Shown: in pieces, positions 24,836-35,500 of the stretch
How the letters are laid out: each line of letters starts with the position of its first letter
Position numbering within the stretch: position 1 is the first letter of the stretch
Origin: Bacteroidota bacterium
GTDB taxonomy: Bacteria; Bacteroidota; Bacteroidia; Bacteroidales; WCHB1-69
Direction: 5' to 3'
NCBI GenBank assembly: GCA_023413895.1
Contig: JAEZOU010000014.1
Span: 22,175 to 86,174, forward strand
DNA: 64,000 nucleotides
The notes under the pieces: model-generated
Told to the model about the DNA's origin: nothing
What the model saw: the letters and a program-made list of their open reading frames with translations, nothing else
The model's database searches: none
Made by a program: the position numbers and the translations under genes

Positions 24836-26716
24836 TTAATAATGTTTTCTTATTAAATCAGCAATTCCTTTTTTATCCATTCCCAACTGGGCATATAATG
24901 AATCTGCCGAACCATGTTCAATAAATTTATCTGGAAGTGCAATTTTATATAGTTTGTTCTGTAGATGATTTTCCGAAAGATATTCTGAAACTGCAGAATA
25001 TAAACCTCCTAACTCTGTTCCATCTTCAACTGTGATTAAAGTATTATATTGTGATGAAATCTCTTTTAACATACTATAATCTAGAGGCTTTAGAAAACGC
25101 ATATTGATATGTGCAGGCATAATATTCTCCTTCCTTAATGTTTCGAGGGCTTCTGCGACAAAATTTCCTAATGGACCCAACGAGAGTATAGCCATTTTCT
25201 CGCCTTTCTTCAATATTTGAGCTTTACCAATGGGAAGTTTTTCAAAAGGAACTTTCCAATTTTGCAACACGCCTCGCCCACGCGGATAACGAATAACAAA
25301 AGGCTTTTCTCGTTGACAATAGGCTGTATAAAGCATCTGACGCAACTCTATCTCATTCATAGGTGATGCAATAATAAGATTAGGAACTGCGCGCAAAAAG
25401 GCTAAATCGAATGCTCCGTGGTGCGTTGGCCCATCTTCTCCTACAATTCCAGCGCGATCAAGACAGATTACAACTGGTAAGTTTTGTAATGCAATATCGT
25501 GAATTACTTGGTCATATCCACGTTGAAAAAATGAGGAATAGATATTACAAAACGGAATATATCCGTTGATGGCTAATCCTGCTGAAAAGGTAACCGCATG
25601 CTGTTCTGCTATCCCAACATCAAAAACTCGCTCTGGAAACTCTTTGCGCATTATAGTCAAAGAACATCCTGTTGCCATTGCCGGTGTTATTCCTACAACC
25701 TTAACATCGCCACGTGCTAACTCCAATATTGTTTCACCAAAAACATCTTGATATTTAGAAGGTGAATCATTGTGTGAGGTATCTAAAATTGTTCCTGTTT
25801 CAGGGTCAAATTTGCCTGGTGCATGGAATTTTACCTGATTGGCTTCAGCATATTCTAATCCTTTTCCTTTTACTGTAATAATATGTAACAATCGTGGCCC
25901 TTTGATATTTTTAAGATTGGATAAAATTTTAACCAAGGAAATTACATCATGACCATCAGTAGGACCAAAATATCGAAATCCCAACTGATTGAACATATTA
26001 CTCTGATTACTGATTCCTCCTTTTATAGAATTTACCCAATTTCGTATCATACGGGTAAAAGCATTTGATTTTTGCGTATTTAGGGTGAAAAAATTCCACA
26101 GTTTCTCCTTAAACTGATTATATTTGTATGATGACGTAATTCGCAACAACTGCTGGCTCATTGCACCCACACTCTCATCTATAGATATTTTGTTGTCATT
26201 TAGAATTACTAAAAGATTCTCTTTTGAATCTCCAGCTTGATTTAGTGCTTCAAAAGCCATTCCACCCCCCATTGCTCCATCTCCAATTACAGCAATGTGA
26301 TTAACTTCCGTATTGCCGGCTAAACGATCCGCAACTGCCATTCCTAATGCAGCAGAAATCGAGGTAGAGGAATGCCCTGTTCCAAAAGCATCATACTTAC
26401 TCTCTGCTATTCGCGGAAAACCACTGATTCCTCCTAGCTTCCTATTCGTTGAAAAACGATCTTTTCGCCCTGTAAGAATTTTATGCCCATACGCCTGATG
26501 ACCTACATCCCAAACTAATTTATCATTAGGGGTGTTAAAAACGTAATGAATTGCAACCGTTAACTCAATAGTACCTAAACTCGCTCCTAAATGCCCTGGA
26601 TTTTTTGCCGTTTGTTCAATAATAAAAGCCCTTAGCTCTCGACATAATTGCGGCAACTCTTCCAACGAAAGTTTTTTTATATCTGCAGGAAAATTTATAT
26701 TCGCTAATAAATTCAT
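24836..26716 (-). CDS. dxs: 1-deoxy-D-xylulose-5-phosphate synthase
   Basis: The 626-residue protein has the thiamine diphosphate enzyme layout. KNPGHLGASLGTIELTVAIH opens it, GDGAMGGGMAFEALNQAG binds Mg-ThDP, and VGIAEQHAVTFSAGLA with CLDRAGIVGEDGPTHHGAFD follow in the pyrimidine-binding half. It makes DXP from pyruvate and glyceraldehyde-3-phosphate, the first step of MEP isoprenoid synthesis. It leads the dxs-hydE-mnmA-nadA-nspC operon; internal gaps are 9-26 bases. Confidence 0.97.
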   Translation of the reverse strand: MNLLANINFPADIKKLSLEELPQLCRELRAFIIEQTAKNPGHLGASLGTIELTVAIHYVFNTPNDKLVWDVGHQAYGHKILTGRKDRFSTNRKLGGISGFPRIAESKYDAFGTGHSSTSISAALGMAVADRLAGNTEVNHIAVIGDGAMGGGMAFEALNQAGDSKENLLVILNDNKISIDESVGAMSQQLLRITSSYKYNQFKEKLWNFFTLNTQKSNAFTRMIRNWVNSIKGGISNQSNMFNQLGFRYFGPTDGHDVISLVKILSNLKNIKGPRLLHIITVKGKGLEYAEANQVKFHAPGKFDPETGTILDTSHNDSPSKYQDVFGETILELARGDVKVVGITPAMATGCSLTIMRKEFPERVFDVGIAEQHAVTFSAGLAINGYIPFCNIYSSFFQRGYDQVIHDIALQNLPVVICLDRAGIVGEDGPTHHGAFDLAFLRAVPNLIIASPMNEIELRQMLYTAYCQREKPFVIRYPRGRGVLQNWKVPFEKLPIGKAQILKKGEKMAILSLGPLGNFVAEALETLRKENIMPAHINMRFLKPLDYSMLKEISSQYNTLITVEDGTELGGLYSAVSEYLSENHLQNKLYKIALPDKFIEHGSADSLYAQLGMDKKGIADLIRKHY

Positions 26717-26770
26717 ACACTTTTATACGCTCTCCTAAGTAAGGATTTCGCTTAATCATTATTTATGTTG

Positions 26771-26778
26771 CAAAATTA
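26771..26778 (-). promoter_or_regulatory. -7 element of the dxs operon
   Basis: The complement reads TAATTTTG (TAnnTTTG), about 55 bases upstream of the dxs start. Confidence 0.6.
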
Positions 26779-26865
26779 ATAAAAAAACGACTTTTAATCG
26801 ATAAAATTTTATACAGAAAAGCTTTTTCTTTTTATCTAACAACACTTCAATTATCTATTCCAAAT

Positions 26866-28071
26866 CTATTGTAATAAATCTTGGAAGTAACTTACTATTC
26901 TACGAGTAATAATTTCATTATTATGATGAACAATCACAAAATCTTTTGCATTTTCTCCAATTATAGTACATAAATCTGGTGTTTGTACGCATTTTCCAAT
27001 TGCCAATATAAAATCTTCTGGTTCATCAGCAATAAAAATATTTTGTCCATCTGTAACATCTAACCCCTCGGCTCCAATAGTTGTGGTAATAATTGTTTTT
27101 CCTAATGCCATTCCTTCAATAATCTTTATTCTAACCCCACTGCCCGAAAGAATAGGAACAATCATAATATCTTTGGATAACATAAAACTTTTAGCATCTT
27201 CAACTTCACCTAAAATTTTCAAATTTTCGGACGCCTTTGCTCTAAATTCATCTGGCATATCTCTGCCCGCAATAGTAAAAGTCACCTCTGGATAAACCTT
27301 CAAAACCTGCTCCCAAACTTCATCTAAAAACCACTCTATTCCTTCCCTATTCGGCAACCAATTCATACTTCCTATATGAAATAGTTCCGGCTTATCTGAT
27401 GGTAGATATTCCTCTTCACATTCATAATTATCAATATCCAAACCAAACGGTATCGTTATTCCTGGAATATTAGGATACAACTCGTGAAAAAAATTGTAAT
27501 CAACTTCCGAAATAGTCATAAAACCATCTACTTTCGACAAAATTGAACTCTCATATTTTTTCAACAACTTGGTCATTCTTTTCAAAACCATCTTTTTAAA
27601 AATATTGGTTTCATTATGTACCAAACGTTCCCATACTTTATGCTCAATATTGTGTAATCTGATAACAATTTTGGCTTTCGAATATTTCCGAATTACAGAA
27701 ATATAGGGGGCTACAAATAGAGATTCCAACAAAATAACATCATAGTGATTTCGAATGAGAATATCACTTAAAAGCTGTGAAAATTGTTTCGAAACGAAAC
27801 GTTCAATATGATATGATCGTTGCAATAAAAGAGACTTGAAGGCTGCCCAATTATTTAACGAGGTATTGATAAATACAGACTCAAAATCAGTAGTAGCAGC
27901 ATATTCTCTAAACTTTGGCGTATCCATCAATGGATGCTTTTGGGTATTTATAGCAACAACTTTTACCTCATTTCCCTGATTAATAAGACCTTGCGTAATA
28001 CTATTAATAGCAATACAACCTCCATCAATAGGAGGATATGGAGGTTTATGACAAACTTGAAGTATTTTCAT
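26866..28071 (-). CDS. Glycosyltransferase family 4 protein
   Basis: The 401-residue protein has the GT-B fold pattern. The N-terminal motif is PPYPPIDGGCIAINSITQGL. The donor-binding half contains FHIGSMNWLPNREGIEWFLD and SGSGVRIKIIEGMALGKTII, followed by TTIGAEGLDV. It most likely transfers a sugar from a nucleotide donor to a lipid- or polysaccharide-linked acceptor at the inner membrane; the substrate cannot be told. It overlaps the LptF/LptG-like gene by four bases (ATGA), suggesting translational coupling and a surface-glycan role. Confidence 0.88.
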   Translation of the reverse strand: MKILQVCHKPPYPPIDGGCIAINSITQGLINQGNEVKVVAINTQKHPLMDTPKFREYAATTDFESVFINTSLNNWAAFKSLLLQRSYHIERFVSKQFSQLLSDILIRNHYDVILLESLFVAPYISVIRKYSKAKIVIRLHNIEHKVWERLVHNETNIFKKMVLKRMTKLLKKYESSILSKVDGFMTISEVDYNFFHELYPNIPGITIPFGLDIDNYECEEEYLPSDKPELFHIGSMNWLPNREGIEWFLDEVWEQVLKVYPEVTFTIAGRDMPDEFRAKASENLKILGEVEDAKSFMLSKDIMIVPILSGSGVRIKIIEGMALGKTIITTTIGAEGLDVTDGQNIFIADEPEDFILAIGKCVQTPDLCTIIGENAKDFVIVHHNNEIITRRIVSYFQDLLQ

Positions 28072-29510
28072 CTCTGTTTTTTTGAAAACAATCTAAAATT
28101 CTTGATTTTTTTAAACCACTTAGTATATTCATCCATTGAAAATAGTGAAGAGTCAATAGTAGCTTTGTATGATAAAAAGATACATATAGGAATTAAAATT
28201 GCAGTTGATAACCACATTCCTATTGCAACAGGAATATAATCTCCTTTTGCTATTTTTTCTCCAATAATGGAGATGATAAAATAGAATGTAAAAAATAAAA
28301 CAGTAATTACCAATGGAATACCTATACCTCCTTTTCTAATAATGGATCCTAATGGTGCCCCAATAAAGAAAAAAAGAATACATGCTACTGCCAAGGTAAA
28401 TTTTCGATGTAATTCAATCTGATAAGACCACAAACTTAGATGTTTGTACTTTACATCATCGTAATAGAAGTTTACACTATTAATAAACGTTCCTGCTCCC
28501 ATTTGAGCATAATTCATTATATCTGCCTGTTTTTGAACTGGAAGATTTTCCAATTTATAAGTTACTGGCAAATTTTTATATTGTTCACAAGCAGTATCTT
28601 TTAATACTAAGTTATTGAAGAAAAACAAATAACCTAAAAACGCAGAGGATGCAGACTGCTCAGAATGAATGATTTTATGTTTAAGCGTATCAATATTAGC
28701 TTTTAACTCTTTTATCTGTAAAACTTGATTGCTTGATTTAAAAAAATCATCATCAGATTTTTCAAATTTAAAGGAAGATAAATCAAAACGTTTATATTGT
28801 TGCTTAAATTCAGCACGCATCAATGGATGCGAATAATCACTATTGTTGCGCGATTTACTTTCGTCCCAGAAAAATCCATCATTGAGAGTAAATAACATAT
28901 AATGTTTATCTTCTGTTACTCCCATGGCTCCGCTTTTGGCGTAGGTAACCGTGGTATTTCCCTGACTTTTGGAATGGTCATAGATAATTACATCCTCAAT
29001 CGTTCTATTGTCAGAACCTTTTTTTCCTACTCGAATTACAAAATTATCAAATCCTGTATAAAAAACCCCCTCTTCAATATTAAGAGCTGGTTTCTGATCC
29101 TTAATATCAAAGAGGAGTGTACGCATTTTCAAAAACGCCTTGGGACTCACATTATTCGAGAACCAAAAGGTAAATCCCGATAACATAAAAACTATCAACA
29201 ACAACGATGAAAATAGTTTACTAATAGGAATCCCTGCCGACTTAACCGCTATAATCTCATATCTTTCTCCCATTCCTCCAAAAGTCATTAGAGATGAGAG
29301 CAAAATAGCTAACGGACAAGCTGTTGATACAAATGTAGCTGAAGCATAGAACAATAATTCCAATATAATTCTAATTTCCAAGCCTTTCCCCACTAAATCA
29401 TCAACATATTTCCATAAATATTGCATTAAAAGAATAAATAATGCAAATAAAAAAGTAAGGACAAAGGGTCCAAAAAATTTTTTAATGATATAGCGGTACA
29501 GAATTTTCAC
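28068..29510 (-). CDS. LptF/LptG-family permease (YjgP/YjgQ)
   Basis: The 480-residue membrane protein has three N-terminal membrane segments (from YIIKKFFGPFVLTFLFALFI), a periplasmic beta domain (about 140-360) and three C-terminal membrane segments. This is the layout of LptF/LptG, the permease half of the lipopolysaccharide extractor LptB2FG. Bacteroidota often have two such genes and this copy cannot be assigned to F or G. A long insert (about 210-310) in the periplasmic part has no recognised motif. It lies 14 bases after the transketolase subunit gene. Confidence 0.9.
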   Translation of the reverse strand: MKILYRYIIKKFFGPFVLTFLFALFILLMQYLWKYVDDLVGKGLEIRIILELLFYASATFVSTACPLAILLSSLMTFGGMGERYEIIAVKSAGIPISKLFSSLLLIVFMLSGFTFWFSNNVSPKAFLKMRTLLFDIKDQKPALNIEEGVFYTGFDNFVIRVGKKGSDNRTIEDVIIYDHSKSQGNTTVTYAKSGAMGVTEDKHYMLFTLNDGFFWDESKSRNNSDYSHPLMRAEFKQQYKRFDLSSFKFEKSDDDFFKSSNQVLQIKELKANIDTLKHKIIHSEQSASSAFLGYLFFFNNLVLKDTACEQYKNLPVTYKLENLPVQKQADIMNYAQMGAGTFINSVNFYYDDVKYKHLSLWSYQIELHRKFTLAVACILFFFIGAPLGSIIRKGGIGIPLVITVLFFTFYFIISIIGEKIAKGDYIPVAIGMWLSTAILIPICIFLSYKATIDSSLFSMDEYTKWFKKIKNFRLFSKKQR

Positions 29511-29524
29511 AACAGCACAAGGAA

Positions 29525-30373
29525 TTAGAAGTCGCTGAGGGTTTCTGGTAATTGTGCCAATGCAGCTGCAGCTTGCTCATCATTAGGAGGGGTTCCGTGC
29601 CATTTATGAGTTCCCATCATAAAATCAACACCCATTCCCATCTCAGTCCTCATAAGAATTACTATGGGTTTACCTGCTCCTGTCATCGACTTCGCTTTCT
29701 TCAAAACTTCGACCGTTTCTGACATATTGTTTCCATCCATTGTAAGAACAATCCAATCAAAAGCCTCAAATTTAGCAGCTAAATTTCCTAATGAACAAAC
29801 ATCATCTGTCGGCCCATCAATTTGTTTTCCATTGTAATCAACTGTCAAAATAAGGTTATCCACTTTATTGGCAGAAGCAAACATTATAGCCTCCCAATTT
29901 TGACCCTCTTGCAACTCACCATCACCCGTTAAAGTATAAACGATGTGGTTATCTTGGTTTCCCTTCTTGGCCAAAGCTGCCCCAATAGAAACGGACAAAC
30001 CTTGTCCTAAAGAACCTGATGCAACTCGAACTCCAGGCAAATTATGCGTAGGTGTAGGGTGACCTTGCAAACGAGTTCCTAATTCTCGGAAAGTAGCTAA
30101 CTCGGAAACTGGGAAATAGCCTCTACGAGCCAAAACACTATAAAAAACTGGTGTTATATGTCCATTGGAAAGGAAAAACATATCCTCATCTCTTCCATTT
30201 TGTGCAAAATGGGCTGGGTCAGCCTCCAAAATTTCAAAAAACAGTGCTGTCAAATAATCAGCACAACCCAAAGAACCACCAGGGTGACCTGACTTTGCTT
30301 TATGAACCATTCTAATAATATCTCTGCGTACTTGTGCAGCTATGGTTTCTAATGTGGCTTCTTTTTTCTCCAT
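29525..30373 (-). CDS. Transketolase, N-terminal subunit only
   Basis: The 282-residue protein matches the ThDP diphosphate-binding half of transketolase: HKAKSGHPGGSLGCADYLTA, FFLSNGHITPVFYS, GSLGQGLSVSIGAALA and the GDGELQEGQNWEA metal site, ending with the HKWHGTPP segment. Split transketolases encode the pyrimidine-binding half as a separate, usually adjacent gene. Here the next gene is the LptF/G-like permease, so the C-terminal partner must lie elsewhere. Alone it cannot form a complete active site. It belongs to the greA operon. Confidence 0.92.
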   Translation of the reverse strand: MEKKEATLETIAAQVRRDIIRMVHKAKSGHPGGSLGCADYLTALFFEILEADPAHFAQNGRDEDMFFLSNGHITPVFYSVLARRGYFPVSELATFRELGTRLQGHPTPTHNLPGVRVASGSLGQGLSVSIGAALAKKGNQDNHIVYTLTGDGELQEGQNWEAIMFASANKVDNLILTVDYNGKQIDGPTDDVCSLGNLAAKFEAFDWIVLTMDGNNMSETVEVLKKAKSMTGAGKPIVILMRTEMGMGVDFMMGTHKWHGTPPNDEQAAAALAQLPETLSDF

Positions 30374-30394
30374 AATTGACTTTTTTATGTTAAA

Positions 30395-30793
30395 TTATAA
30401 ATTTACTGAACCTGAAATTGCTGATGATAAATTTAGCATCTCTTCCGAAGAAAGTTCAACGCGTTTTTTGGTAAAATCAAGATCACCTGCCTTTGAAATT
30501 GGTACCAGGTGAACGTGAGTATGAGGTACATCTAAACCTATAACCGCAACACCAATCCTTGCACACTCTACATTCTGTTGTATTGCTTTAGCTATTTTCT
30601 TAGCAAACACCATCATCTCTGCCAACATTTCATCTTCCAAGTCAAAGATATAGTCATTTTGCAATTTAGGAACTACCAATGTGTGTCCCTTTGCAACAGG
30701 TGAAATATCCAAAAAAGCAAAGAATCTATCATTCTCAGCAATTTTATAACACGGAATTTCTCCTTTTATTATTCTTGTAAAAATAGTTTCCAT
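30395..30793 (-). CDS. HIT-family nucleotide hydrolase
   Basis: The 132-residue protein is a complete HIT domain. It has IFTRIIKGEIPCYKIAEND at the N-terminus, PVAKGHTLVVPK in the middle and the histidine triad PHTHVHLVPIS near residue 97. HIT proteins of the HINT branch hydrolyse adenosine phosphoramidates or related nucleotides. It lies 9 bases after greA. Confidence 0.93.
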   Translation of the reverse strand: METIFTRIIKGEIPCYKIAENDRFFAFLDISPVAKGHTLVVPKLQNDYIFDLEDEMLAEMMVFAKKIAKAIQQNVECARIGVAVIGLDVPHTHVHLVPISKAGDLDFTKKRVELSSEEMLNLSSAISGSVNL

Positions 30794-30802
30794 AATATAT
30801 TT

Positions 30803-31276
30803 TTATCTTGAAACCTCCAATATTTCAAATTTCATAGTTCCTGCAGGTGCTTGCACAGCAACAACATCGCCTTTTTGATTTCCTAAAAGACCCTTTGCAA
30901 TAGGAGATGTAACCGAAATTTTACCCGATTTTAAATCTGCCTCAGACTCAGGAACCAATGTATAAGTAACTACCATATTATTTGCCAAGTTTTTAATCTT
31001 GACTATTGAGTAGATTAAAATTTTTGATACATCAATTTTTGATTCATCTAATAATCTTGCATTAGCAATAACATTTTTCAATTTTGAAATCTTCAATTCC
31101 AAAATTCCTTGCGCTTCCTTAGCAGCATCGTATTCGGCATTCTCAGATAAATCTCCCTTATCTCTCGCTTCAGCTATAGCTGCTGAAATTCTAGGTCTTT
31201 CTACAGACTCTAACTGTTTAAGCTCATCTTTTAATGCTTGAAGACTTTGTTCTGAATAGTATTTAACTTCGCTCAT
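30803..31276 (-). CDS. greA: Transcript cleavage factor GreA
   Basis: The 157-residue protein has the GreA layout. The N-terminal coiled coil (LQALKDELKQLESVERPRIS) holds the tip motif DKGDLSENAEYDAAKEAQ, whose acidic residues stimulate RNA cleavage by stalled polymerase. The C-terminal globular domain contains SPIAKGLLGNQKGD. It leads an operon greA-HIT-transketolase N-half-LptF/G-GT4. I saw no clear TAnnTTTG element upstream of it. Confidence 0.95.
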   Translation of the reverse strand: MSEVKYYSEQSLQALKDELKQLESVERPRISAAIAEARDKGDLSENAEYDAAKEAQGILELKISKLKNVIANARLLDESKIDVSKILIYSIVKIKNLANNMVVTYTLVPESEADLKSGKISVTSPIAKGLLGNQKGDVVAVQAPAGTMKFEILEVSR

Positions 31277-31299
31277 TTCAACTATATTTGTTTATAAAA

Positions 31300-31328
31300 A
31301 GAAATTAAAGAGGCTTATATTAAGCCTC
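31300..31328 (-). terminator. Terminator of the PorV-like operon
   Basis: GAGGCTTA (31310-31317) pairs with TAAGCCTC (31321-31328). Read on the minus strand, the hairpin is followed by a T-rich tail, 33 bases past the stop of the PorV-like gene and before greA. Confidence 0.7.
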
Positions 31329-31361
31329 CTTAATTTAAATTTTCAAGAAATATTCAGAAGA

Positions 31362-32546
31362 CTATAGAGTTATTCTTAAACTCATATAGTGATTTCCATT
31401 ATATTGTTTAGTAAATCTATAAGAGTAATCAATGTACAAACGTTGATTGCCTTTTTTAGAAAGAGGAGCAGCAAATGTTACACCTGCACTTGGTCCAGCA
31501 TACATGTTATCAGGACTTAATACAACATGATCCAATTCACCAGCTTCATCTTTTACAAATGCTAAATTCTCCATAGCAAAACCAGCTCTTACCATAAAGA
31601 ATTGTTTTAAACCATACTCTAAACCGATAGCGAAAATATCTCTAGAATATGCGTTTGCAGTGAATGATCCAGCTAATGTAAATCTATGCTCAGCATCGTT
31701 TCTTGTCAAACCTTCTTGTTTCAAATCTTCCTTAGACATAGTTTTGTAGTCACCACCAAAAATCAAGAAATCATAAGAAAGACCTAAACACAACATAGAA
31801 GGAAGTTCAGATGCAGCAGAACGTTGCTCTAATGATAATTCATAATCAGTATTAACAACCTCTCCACGAATGGTAAGACCATCACCTTTGTAGCTAATAG
31901 GAAGACCAATGTTTTTCAAAGTAATACCAATCTTAAAGTTTTCGTATGCACCAGATACATATTGAATACCTGCATCGATAGCAACACCATTAGCTTTAAG
32001 GTCAGAAATACTTTCATTAACGATTTTAACAGAAACACCTCCATGGATATAACGGTTAAAAGATTTCGCATAATGAATTCCAATATAGTTCAATTTTGGA
32101 GAGAAGATAGCTGATGTACCATCTGGTTGCTCAACCGTAGTTACTGGAATATTTCCAAAACCCATATTGAATACTGAGATTCCTATTGTTCCTAAATCTG
32201 TAACAGAACCTGTTTCTTTATTCGTCTTACGCAAACCTTGCGCAACACCAAAAGAGTTAATAGAAATTCCACAATTTGAGCCTGAAAAATATTGCGTACG
32301 TGAGAATGCAAAATCAGTACCTTTGATAAATGCGATACCTGCTACGTTGGAATACAATGCTTCAATGCCTCTGATTTCTGCAATACAAGCACCACTCCAA
32401 CCATTTGAACGTGCCCATGGGTCAATTAGCAAATGCTGAGCACCAGCTTGTCCTGAACGGTCTTTATTTCCTGCATATCCTGAAAAGGATACTACAGTGA
32501 GACAAACAGTCAAGCAAACTAATAATGTTTTATATATATTCTTCAT
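31362..32546 (-). CDS. PorV/PorQ-family outer-membrane protein
   Basis: The 394-residue protein has a signal peptide (ending SGYAG) and then a FadL-like beta-barrel of the PorV/PorQ type. Landmarks are LLIDPWARSNGWSGACIAEI, the early EALYSNVAGIAF motif typical of this family, and alternating amphipathic strands ending HYMSLRITL. PorV (LptO) carries T9SS cargo to the attachment complex. This copy is encoded with a 1581-residue secreted protein and a TonB-dependent receptor, so a dedicated paralogue is possible, though it could be the housekeeping PorV. It is the last gene of the three-gene operon, 33 bases after the large protein. Confidence 0.8.
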   Translation of the reverse strand: MKNIYKTLLVCLTVCLTVVSFSGYAGNKDRSGQAGAQHLLIDPWARSNGWSGACIAEIRGIEALYSNVAGIAFIKGTDFAFSRTQYFSGSNCGISINSFGVAQGLRKTNKETGSVTDLGTIGISVFNMGFGNIPVTTVEQPDGTSAIFSPKLNYIGIHYAKSFNRYIHGGVSVKIVNESISDLKANGVAIDAGIQYVSGAYENFKIGITLKNIGLPISYKGDGLTIRGEVVNTDYELSLEQRSAASELPSMLCLGLSYDFLIFGGDYKTMSKEDLKQEGLTRNDAEHRFTLAGSFTANAYSRDIFAIGLEYGLKQFFMVRAGFAMENLAFVKDEAGELDHVVLSPDNMYAGPSAGVTFAAPLSKKGNQRLYIDYSYRFTKQYNGNHYMSLRITL

Positions 32547-32579
32547 TTTATAATTATTTACGTTTGTTATTTAATAATC

Positions 32580-35500
32580 TTAGAATGCATTTAAGTCGGT
32601 TGGACGCATTGCACAGAAGAATTTCAAAGTTCTCTCACCAATTCCGTCTGCTTTAACGTGGATAATATACATACCACCAGCAATTGGAATATCTGCAGAG
32701 TTCTTCAAATCCCAAGTTACGTATGTAGATTCTGCATCACCCTTAGTAAGTTTACGTACTAGTACGCCACTTACCGTATAGATAGAGATATCACACTTCT
32801 CAGGTAAGTTTGTAATCTTAACGTAGGTTTCGAGAGCTGTGCTTTCGTAAGTAGAATATCCATAGTATGGATTAGGAACAATATTGATGTTATCTAATAC
32901 TGTTTCGTGAGTTGTTACATCATTAGTTACAGGAGCAATATTCTTAGTTGTGAAAGAATATAATGGGTAACCATTGTTTGCTGCGTATGCTGTTGCATAA
33001 TCAGCATCTGCTTCTGCTTGCGCTTCATTGAAGTATCTTGAGTTAAATCTCATATATGGACGAGAAACACGCAATTTAATAGTTGCTTTACTGCTCATCC
33101 AATAATCAGATTGGAATTGTTGTGGCATAGCAATTGAGGTCCACATTACGTTGTTAAACAATTGCATTTTCCAAAGTTTACGTTTAGCATCGTTAATATT
33201 ATCAATTCCTGTAAATTGGCTGAATTTACCAACTAACCATCTACATTCATCGTATGATCCACAATCATAATATGAGTTTTGCCATACATTATTGCCATCC
33301 ATAAATCCGCCACCACCATGGTGTACACCATTTGCAGTACGATCTATTCCATCGTCATCCCAATTACGGTGCACTGCTGATGGAGCAAGTTTATAGTAGT
33401 TTGCAGATGTATTACCTGAACTACCTACAATGTAAATATAGTGTCTTCCACCCCAAGCCAAAGTAGCTTTAAATTCTGGAAGTCCGTATGCCATATATAA
33501 ATCTCTGTATGAGTTATAGGTAGCTTCGTTAATCTCTTCACCTTCTGGAGAATATGCATAAACATCTGTTGGATTGAATAACATATCATCACCATTATTA
33601 GCAGTATCTGCAGAGTTTTCTGAGAACATAATATTTAATCTCTCACCTGTTTCTACATTGATAGCATAACCTGGGAACCAACCCATACCTGTTGTACCAG
33701 AACCATCTGGGTTACCATTTTTGTCAACTGATGGAGATTTTCTTGGTTCTTGTTTATATGCACCACCGATAGATAGAGCATTGTCTTCACAAGCTTCCAA
33801 TACAATACAACGTGTCCACAATTCTGGTTCGTTAGGTGTTAATACAACATCAACAGAATATAAGTTGGTCATTGTTTGGTTATAACCAGGACAGTAAGAA
33901 TTTGTATAAAGAGTCAACTTATGAGTGAAATATGCTGGAAGTGGTTCATCGTAAGAGATAGCACCATTTGCAAAATCTGGTTCATCTGGAACAACATATT
34001 TTGCTTGTGGACCACCATCGTATGGAGACGACAATACGTATGGAGACCAAGTACCATCAATAGCACCTTCAAATTGTCCTAGTGGATCTTTCCATGCTCT
34101 TGATTTCCAACTATCATTCAAAGAACCTTTTGGTGTTTCAACAAAGAAATCTTCAACACGCCATTTAATATATTCATCTTCAACACCATCTTGAACATCT
34201 GTTGCTTCTTCCCAAGCTCCAGCAGATTGTTGACCTGCTCTAATCCAGTTAGATGGATATTCACCTTCTGTATCTTGCAATCCGCCTAACCAAGGGTGAT
34301 TTTCATCTTCAAATACTATTTCAGAACCTAAGAAATCAACTTGGGCAAATTTTAGTTTATTTTGATAATCATATCCTTGAACAGCTGAATCCAAATAGGT
34401 TTTCATTTCTGTTTGGTGTACTTGGAAATCATAGTTTTCAATAGAAACAGAGATACCCAATGGAAGGAAGAGTTGTTCGTTTCTTTGTGTAATGGATTTA
34501 TCTGAAGGAATAGCACGCAAAGCATTTCCTAAACTATCTTTATAACCTAAAGCAACGATATCTTCATCTGCAACATCTTCACCAAATTCAAGAACCCAAG
34601 TAGTAGAATCTGTTACATCAGCAGCTGCATCAACAAATCTGATTTTGTAATCAAATGGTTGCAATTTCAATGGGTCAATAACTTTAATAGAAAGTGGACC
34701 AGCATTGTTTTTGTAAGTAATAGAGTTAACTTTACCGTAGGTTAAAATTTCTTTGATAGACTCATCTGTTAAATCCAAATAGTTACCACCATTACCTTGA
34801 CCTTCGATACGAGTAATCATAGGTTGTGTACCATACTCAGCTCTTAAGGTTGTACCTGTATTATGAGACAATGCAGGGTGTGGAATAGCAGAATGAGCAG
34901 CAATAGCAGTACCACCTGCAGCTTTACGACCTGCAAGGTAAACTGTTTTTTGTCCAACCAATCCGTTTGGAACATCAGGGTCAATTGAGTAAGTTTGATA
35001 ATTGTTATAAGCATAAGCAATTACCATAAAGTAGTAAGTCTTATAGTTAACAAGTGTATTTGAACCTGTTGCAAATTGATCTTGGGTAATTTTCAAAGAG
35101 TGGAAAAGACCATTATTAGCACCATTTACCATCTCTGTAGCTACTGATGTTCCTAATGCATCATTATAAACCCAATTTACAAGTTGACCAATAGGGTTAC
35201 CATTTTCATCATAATTTTCAATATCACATTGAGCAACTAGACGAGCTTTATCAAGATCATCCAAATCAGCTACACTGACAGAATTGTTCTTAAGTTGATA
35301 AATTTTGTAACCTTCGAATCTATATTTACGGTCATACTCTACAACATTAAGTTGAGATTCTACTCTATCATAATAATAAACAGAATCAGGAGTAACGATA
35401 GAATCTTGAACAATAACTAATTCTTCATCTGTACGAGATTCAGGAATTTGAGCATCTTCTTCTTCGTATGTTTCGTTAAAGTTGTTGCTAAGTGGGTCAT

